From Methanomassiliicoccales archaeon (GTDB lineage Archaea; Thermoplasmatota; Thermoplasmata; Methanomassiliicoccales; JAAEEP01): a DNA stretch of 64,000 nucleotides. Both the position numbers and the translations under genes were made by a program. The notes beneath the pieces were generated by a model. It was not told where the DNA came from. It did not search any database and worked only from the letters and a program-made list of their open reading frames with translations. Numbering within the stretch: position 1 is the first letter of the stretch; each line of letters starts with the position of its first letter. The stretch lies in assembly GCA_013415695.1 (NCBI GenBank), contig JAAEEP010000007.1, positions 1-64,000 on the forward strand, read 5' to 3'. Shown here piece by piece: positions 60,644 through 64,000 of this stretch.

Positions 60644-61690
60644 ATGGAAGAAAAGGAACAGAGGATCAGGGCCTGCTCATACTGTGGCTCCACAAGGATC
60701 GAGCCTAAGATTCTATTTGGAGGACCGATGGCCCAACTGGACCACAAGGACGGTAAGTACTGGTGCCTTGATTGCGGGAAGGAGTCTGTCCCACTTGATT
60801 TTCATTCAAGCTACGAGGTCCAGGACTTTAGAGAATCTGCCGAATCGCAAACCCAGGATCTACCCGTGGAGGACTTCCTTAGAGTGCCCATCGTGCCCCT
60901 GAACACTGGACCCCTATTCAGGATGGGTCCTATGGAGCTCCCGATAGGAAAGGTGGCCAGAGTCGTCAATGTGAACTGGAATGAGAATCGACTCGAACCT
61001 TTGGAATTCAGCGTTCCCTTCCTTGATTACTGGAGAGCCGTCTCTGGAAAGAGGTATAACGCCCGCGAGATGTTCCTGATGGACCTCTCTGGTATGAACG
61101 ATGGTAAACCGAATTTCATGGCTCTCAAGAAGCTCATCAAACACCGCTATGAAATGTGGCTCGACATTGGAATAAGAGATGTGCAGGACCTGTTTGATAG
61201 CTTCGCCATGGACATCTCCTGGGCTGTCGCAGGTACCCTCAGTTGCCCTTCCACGAAGCTCTTCGAAGAGATATTCGATCTATCCGATCGATGTGTCCCC
61301 TGCATATACATCGACAGGGAGGTGAGATGGGATCGATCTGATGCTGGGCCTACGGACCTAGGTCGACTCGTGCGGTTTCTATTCGACACTGGTTTTGAAC
61401 GATTGGCCATCATTGATCTCCCTAGACTAGGAAAGAGAGAAGGATATTCGGAGCATCTGGTGGACTATCTTGAAGGATATGAAGGTGAGATATTGATCGG
61501 TGGAGGAGTGCGCGAGACGGATTTCGAAACCCTCCAAGAGCGGGGATTCAAAGGAGCCTTGGTTGATCCTTTCACTCCAGTAATCGAGAGCATCATCGAA
61601 GAGCCAGAGGATGCTGAGCCAACCGAGGATTCCATGCCATCTTCGGATTATTCAGAGCGAAGGATGCCGGAGGCCCTACCCCATCACTAG
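60644..61690 (+). CDS. HisA/HisF-like TIM-barrel protein with N-terminal zinc ribbon
   Basis: The 348-residue protein starts with a zinc ribbon (ACSYCGSTRIE and YWCLDCGKESV, about 10-45), followed by a HisA/HisF-related (beta/alpha)8 barrel. The C-terminal end of the barrel, EILIGGGVRETDFETLQERGFKGALVDPFTP, has the phosphate-binding GGGV. A related archaeal group is linked to one-carbon or histidine-like chemistry, but the reaction is not known. An acidic C-terminal tail follows (residues about 325-348). It may be in an operon with the flavoprotein upstream (42-base gap). Confidence 0.7.
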   Translation: MEEKEQRIRACSYCGSTRIEPKILFGGPMAQLDHKDGKYWCLDCGKESVPLDFHSSYEVQDFRESAESQTQDLPVEDFLRVPIVPLNTGPLFRMGPMELPIGKVARVVNVNWNENRLEPLEFSVPFLDYWRAVSGKRYNAREMFLMDLSGMNDGKPNFMALKKLIKHRYEMWLDIGIRDVQDLFDSFAMDISWAVAGTLSCPSTKLFEEIFDLSDRCVPCIYIDREVRWDRSDAGPTDLGRLVRFLFDTGFERLAIIDLPRLGKREGYSEHLVDYLEGYEGEILIGGGVRETDFETLQERGFKGALVDPFTPVIESIIEEPEDAEPTEDSMPSSDYSERRMPEALPHH

Positions 61691-61692
61691 AT

Positions 61693-62436
61693 TCAATCTG
61701 ACGATAGGATCCGTATGAATATCGCAGTTATTAGGGACATCAATACCCACCCCAGCATTGATTCGAATATCGCCAATGCCTTGCCTATTCCTGAAGGGAT
61801 GAAGTCGCCGTAGCCCACTGTTGTCCATGTGACTCCGCTGAAGTAGAAAACGTCGTAGAATGAAGCGAAATCGCCGGTATTGGAAACGACCAGATTATTC
61901 ATATAAAGTATGGTGGCGAAGGTGTACATCATGAGGAAGATGGAGATGAATGCAAAAGCCATCAGGAGGAGAGGTTCCCTTGCCCGGTTATGATAGTGGA
62001 GCACCCCTTCAAAGAGGATTGTCACCATGAAGATGAGTGGGATTATGATGAGTGCGGATGACGCCGCTCTCAACACAGGGACACCGGTAATTCCTGCCAG
62101 CGTGCTTACCAATATGGAGATAGCAAGGACGGTGAGAGGTGAGACCATGATCAGGAAAACCGCCATTCCGACCATCCTTTGCTTGCCAAAGAGTGAACGG
62201 TTGAAAATGAGGATGGCCAACGCAGCAAAAAGTAGAACTGCACTCAGTATCCCAAAACCGACTCCGGATATCAATTCAGCTGAGGACCCACCTGGATTGG
62301 CAAAGAGTGGAGTGAAAAGATAGAGAGCGAAATAGAGAACGAGCATTGCCCTGGAAGGCAATGGTGCAGTATTGAAGAATGCTGTGAAGTACCCATATAA
62401 TGAAGAGGGTTCCCTTCCAAAGCTAGTGGGAGACAT
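61693..62436 (-). CDS. Potassium channel (two-helix pore type, with extra helices)
   Basis: The 247-residue membrane protein has helices at about 28-46, 60-80, 90-115, 120-145 and 155-180, then the pore domain: FYDVFYFSGVTWTTVGYGDFIPSG with the selectivity filter TVGYGD, then a last helix FESMLGWVLMSLITAIFIRIL. It conducts K+ across the cytoplasmic membrane. No cyclic-nucleotide or RCK domain is fused. It is convergent with the HisA-like gene, two bases between stops. Confidence 0.88.
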   Translation of the reverse strand: MSPTSFGREPSSLYGYFTAFFNTAPLPSRAMLVLYFALYLFTPLFANPGGSSAELISGVGFGILSAVLLFAALAILIFNRSLFGKQRMVGMAVFLIMVSPLTVLAISILVSTLAGITGVPVLRAASSALIIIPLIFMVTILFEGVLHYHNRAREPLLLMAFAFISIFLMMYTFATILYMNNLVVSNTGDFASFYDVFYFSGVTWTTVGYGDFIPSGIGKALAIFESMLGWVLMSLITAIFIRILSSD

Positions 62437-62567
62437 GATCTCAACCTTTGGCTCGCCATTTTAATGATATAATAGGTAAAATAAGTTCTGCCACACTTGA
62501 TATGTTAAGGTAACTTTGGATAGGACTTCCGGTATTTTCCTTGTTCCAAAAACGAAAAACCCGATAT

Positions 62568-63129
62568 TTCGATAAAATGGTTCCTTCCGAACAGATTTAG
62601 GATAATTTTAAAGAGATTGTCGGCAGTATATACAAATGATAAACGCAAGAAGGAGGATTGATTTCAAGAGTGGGGCGTTTCTGATAATCTTAGGAGCCTG
62701 GGTAACACTGATTAGGACTTGAAATTCCTATTTTACAAATGTAAAGGTATTTTCTAGACTGCGAAAAAATTCCCCCATATTGAACAGAGTTAAGATTCAT
62801 TGTATTTTCTTGTATATTACACTGAATTTCTTTACATTTAGACAAAATTTTATTCACACTGGCTTAAAAATAAGAAATGATTATCGAAATTCGATAATAA
62901 TGAACCACATCTAATGACCTCGTGGGCCGCTTATAGCTGTAAATTATCCATATAAAATGATACCCAGATACTTTAGATTTCATAAATCCATGAAATCCGA
63001 AAAGAGCTTCGATAAAAAGAATATAAATATTAAATTACTAATAAATATTACTACTCTTATCTTGATATGCTGGCTACTCATTTCATGGTCTCCCTGATAG
63101 ATTATGACAGGGAAGATTTAATTATCGAA
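62568..63129. repeat. Set of TTCGATAA/TTATCGAA half-sites, one palindromic pair
   Basis: TTCGATAA occurs at 62568-62575, 62890-62897 and 63009-63016; its reverse complement TTATCGAA at 62881-62888 and 63122-63129. The two near 62885 form a palindrome, ATTATCGAA-A-TTCGATAAT (62880-62898). Five copies of an 8-mer in 560 bases is far above chance, even at this AT content. They look like binding sites for a dimeric regulator upstream of the terminal membrane-protein gene. Confidence 0.55.
62636..62722 (+). CDS. Possible leaderless micropeptide, 28 residues
   Basis: The ATG at 62636 lies about 27 bases downstream of ATTTTAAA (62605-62612), the spacing seen for leaderless genes in this window. The reading frame gives MINARRRIDFKSGAFLIILG and ends AWVTLIRT before TGA, a basic start followed by a short hydrophobic helix. 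Length is too short for certainty. If real, it would be a small membrane-associated peptide. Confidence 0.25.
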   Translation: MINARRRIDFKSGAFLIILGAWVTLIRT

Positions 63130-63308
63130 AAAGATAGTATATTAGTTCAAAAATTAGGGTACTGGCCAATATCTTACATCTAACATATATTAAACGCCTT
63201 GAAGGTATGCTTTACCTTAGTAAGGGGCAATATCGCTACCTTTAAGTATCAAGAAACAAGTAACCTATTGCTATGGCCGTCTGAGGACGACCACTTAGGG
63301 GGAAAACT

Positions 63309-64000
63309 ATGGCAAACCCAGCAATAGTTTTCGGTATGATGGGACTAGTCTATGGTCTCTGTCACTGGATATTCTATACCAGTGGCGTCCGAGCTGGATC
63401 TGCATGGTGGGGATCTAAACCCGCCGAAGGGGAACTTGTTCCCGAGCAGGCCATCGGAGCCATGGGTTGTCTTGCTGCAGCTATCGCACTGCTAACAATG
63501 GCAGTGTGGCACTTCGCAGCTGACCCGTTCGGCCCACTGGGCCTTAGCAGCTGGTCTTTGATGTTCTCCGTTGTCCCCGCGCTGTATGGTTTCCTATTCT
63601 TGGGAACATTCTTCTGTGCAACACGGGGCTGGGACTGGAGACCCATTGGAGACGCTGCTCTATGGGGTGCGACAACCCAGTTTATATTGATACCATTCGC
63701 AGCTAACATGGGAGTCACATGGGACTTCAACCTTGGGCTGTGGGTTTATGGTATCACGGCTACGACTTGGGGCCTGTTGATCCACGGTAAGTGCAGTGCG
63801 AGAATACACCAGATCAACCTCATTCTATCCATGATTACCACTTGGTACTACATGATCATGGGAGGAATCTTTGTTGGAGCTGCTTCGACATCATGGGGCA
63901 ATTTCGTCAGTGATGTTCAGGGAGCTCTAACCCAAGATGAGTGGGTCTGGCTGTGGATCATCGTTGGTATCGTCAACATGATAATGATGATCTGGACCTA
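63309..64000 (+). CDS. Seven-helix AmiS/UreI-like channel (3' end outside window)
   Basis: The frame runs off the end of the window. It shows seven hydrophobic helices (for example NPAIVFGMMGLVYGLCHWIF, AIGAMGCLAAAIALLTMAVW, YGFLFLGTFFCA). The segment GWDWRPIGD after the third helix, and the aromatic helices that follow, resemble acid-urea or amide channels of the AmiS/UreI type. The identification is tentative; other small-solute transporters are possible. An A/G-rich SD (AGGGGGAAAA) precedes the ATG. It lies downstream of a long AT-rich region with repeated half-sites. Confidence 0.5.
   Translation, partial: MANPAIVFGMMGLVYGLCHWIFYTSGVRAGSAWWGSKPAEGELVPEQAIGAMGCLAAAIALLTMAVWHFAADPFGPLGLSSWSLMFSVVPALYGFLFLGTFFCATRGWDWRPIGDAALWGATTQFILIPFAANMGVTWDFNLGLWVYGITATTWGLLIHGKCSARIHQINLILSMITTWYYMIMGGIFVGAASTSWGNFVSDVQGALTQDEWVWLWIIVGIVNMIMMIWT

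Larger units (their letters stand above)
62437..63308. other. Long AT-rich intergenic region
   Basis: This is the longest gene-poor stretch in the window (872 bases) and is visibly more AT-rich than the rest. It holds a possible micropeptide gene (62636), five TTCGATAA half-sites, several TATA-like boxes (for example 63183-63193 CATATATTAAA and 63239-63247 ACCTTTAAG), and an inverted repeat AAGGTA-N5-TACCTT at 63202-63218. The last part is probably the regulated promoter of the gene at 63309. No rRNA or tRNA was recognised. Confidence 0.6.

Noticed and set aside
1-64000. tRNA, rRNA, CRISPR array, insertion sequences
   Set aside because: No cloverleaf with a GGTTCGAATCC-type arm, no rRNA-like sequence, no regularly spaced repeats and no transposase were recognised by eye. 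A covariance-model or tRNA scan would be decisive.

Overview
The window looks like a chromosome segment of an anaerobic archaeon, most likely an uncultured Thermoplasmatota-type euryarchaeote; lineage confidence is low. Support comes from a stand-alone GMP synthase subunit B, a bacterio-opsin-activator-type HTH regulator, ADP-forming acyl-CoA synthetase, tungsten-type aldehyde:ferredoxin oxidoreductase, and TATA boxes about 27 bp upstream of many start codons (leaderless genes). Other genes carry good Shine-Dalgarno (SD) sequences, so both initiation modes seem to be in use. No rRNA, tRNA, CRISPR array or insertion sequence was seen.

Layout. 0-3.6 kb: end of guaAb, a one-domain Lrp/AsnC protein, a nitroreductase with an extra N-terminal domain, small ORFs and a CMD/AhpD-type protein. 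3.9-7 kb: a phenylacetate-CoA-ligase-like adenylating enzyme convergent with a condensation-type acyltransferase. 7-12.3 kb: a MacB-like ABC exporter and a DHA2-type MFS exporter. 12.4-22.7 kb: ADP-forming acyl-CoA synthetase with a decayed paralogue fragment nearby, an epimerase, a polysaccharide flippase, an FrhB-pyruvyltransferase fusion, SCP2 and iron-alcohol-dehydrogenase genes and a methyltransferase. 22.8-27 kb: one-chain pyruvate:ferredoxin oxidoreductase and a HAD phosphatase.

27.3-40.1 kb is a methyl-transfer island: CobW GTPase, MoaD-like protein plus AOR, a regulator, hydantoinase-like and RACo-like ASKHA proteins, a GldA-like dehydrogenase, a corrinoid protein, a URO-D-fold methyltransferase and a DUF1638 protein. 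No recognisable substrate-specific methyltransferase is present, so the methyl donor is unknown.

40.2-50.7 kb is an iron-sulfur and oxygen-defence island: Mrp, three NifX-like proteins, two ferredoxin-containing MinD ATPases, IscU-like and MIP18 proteins (compare the bacterial orange-protein complex), a DtxR-type regulator with a zinc ribbon and two DUF5320-like proteins behind a foldable leader, an HdrA-MvhD fusion, desulfoferrodoxin, rubrerythrin and a ferritin-like protein.

51-62.4 kb: alpha/beta hydrolase, dTDP-sugar genes (rmlC, rmlA, two rmlD; no rmlB seen), two radical SAM proteins, another iron alcohol dehydrogenase with a MoaD protein, a flavoprotein, a HisA-like protein and a potassium channel. 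62.4-63.3 kb is AT-rich and holds repeated TTCGATAA half-sites and a possible leaderless micropeptide. The window ends inside a seven-helix protein that resembles AmiS/UreI channels.

Several genes seem to start at non-AUG codons (CUG, AUU, possibly AUC and AUA) behind good SD sequences. Ordinary ATG-based calls truncate or miss these proteins.
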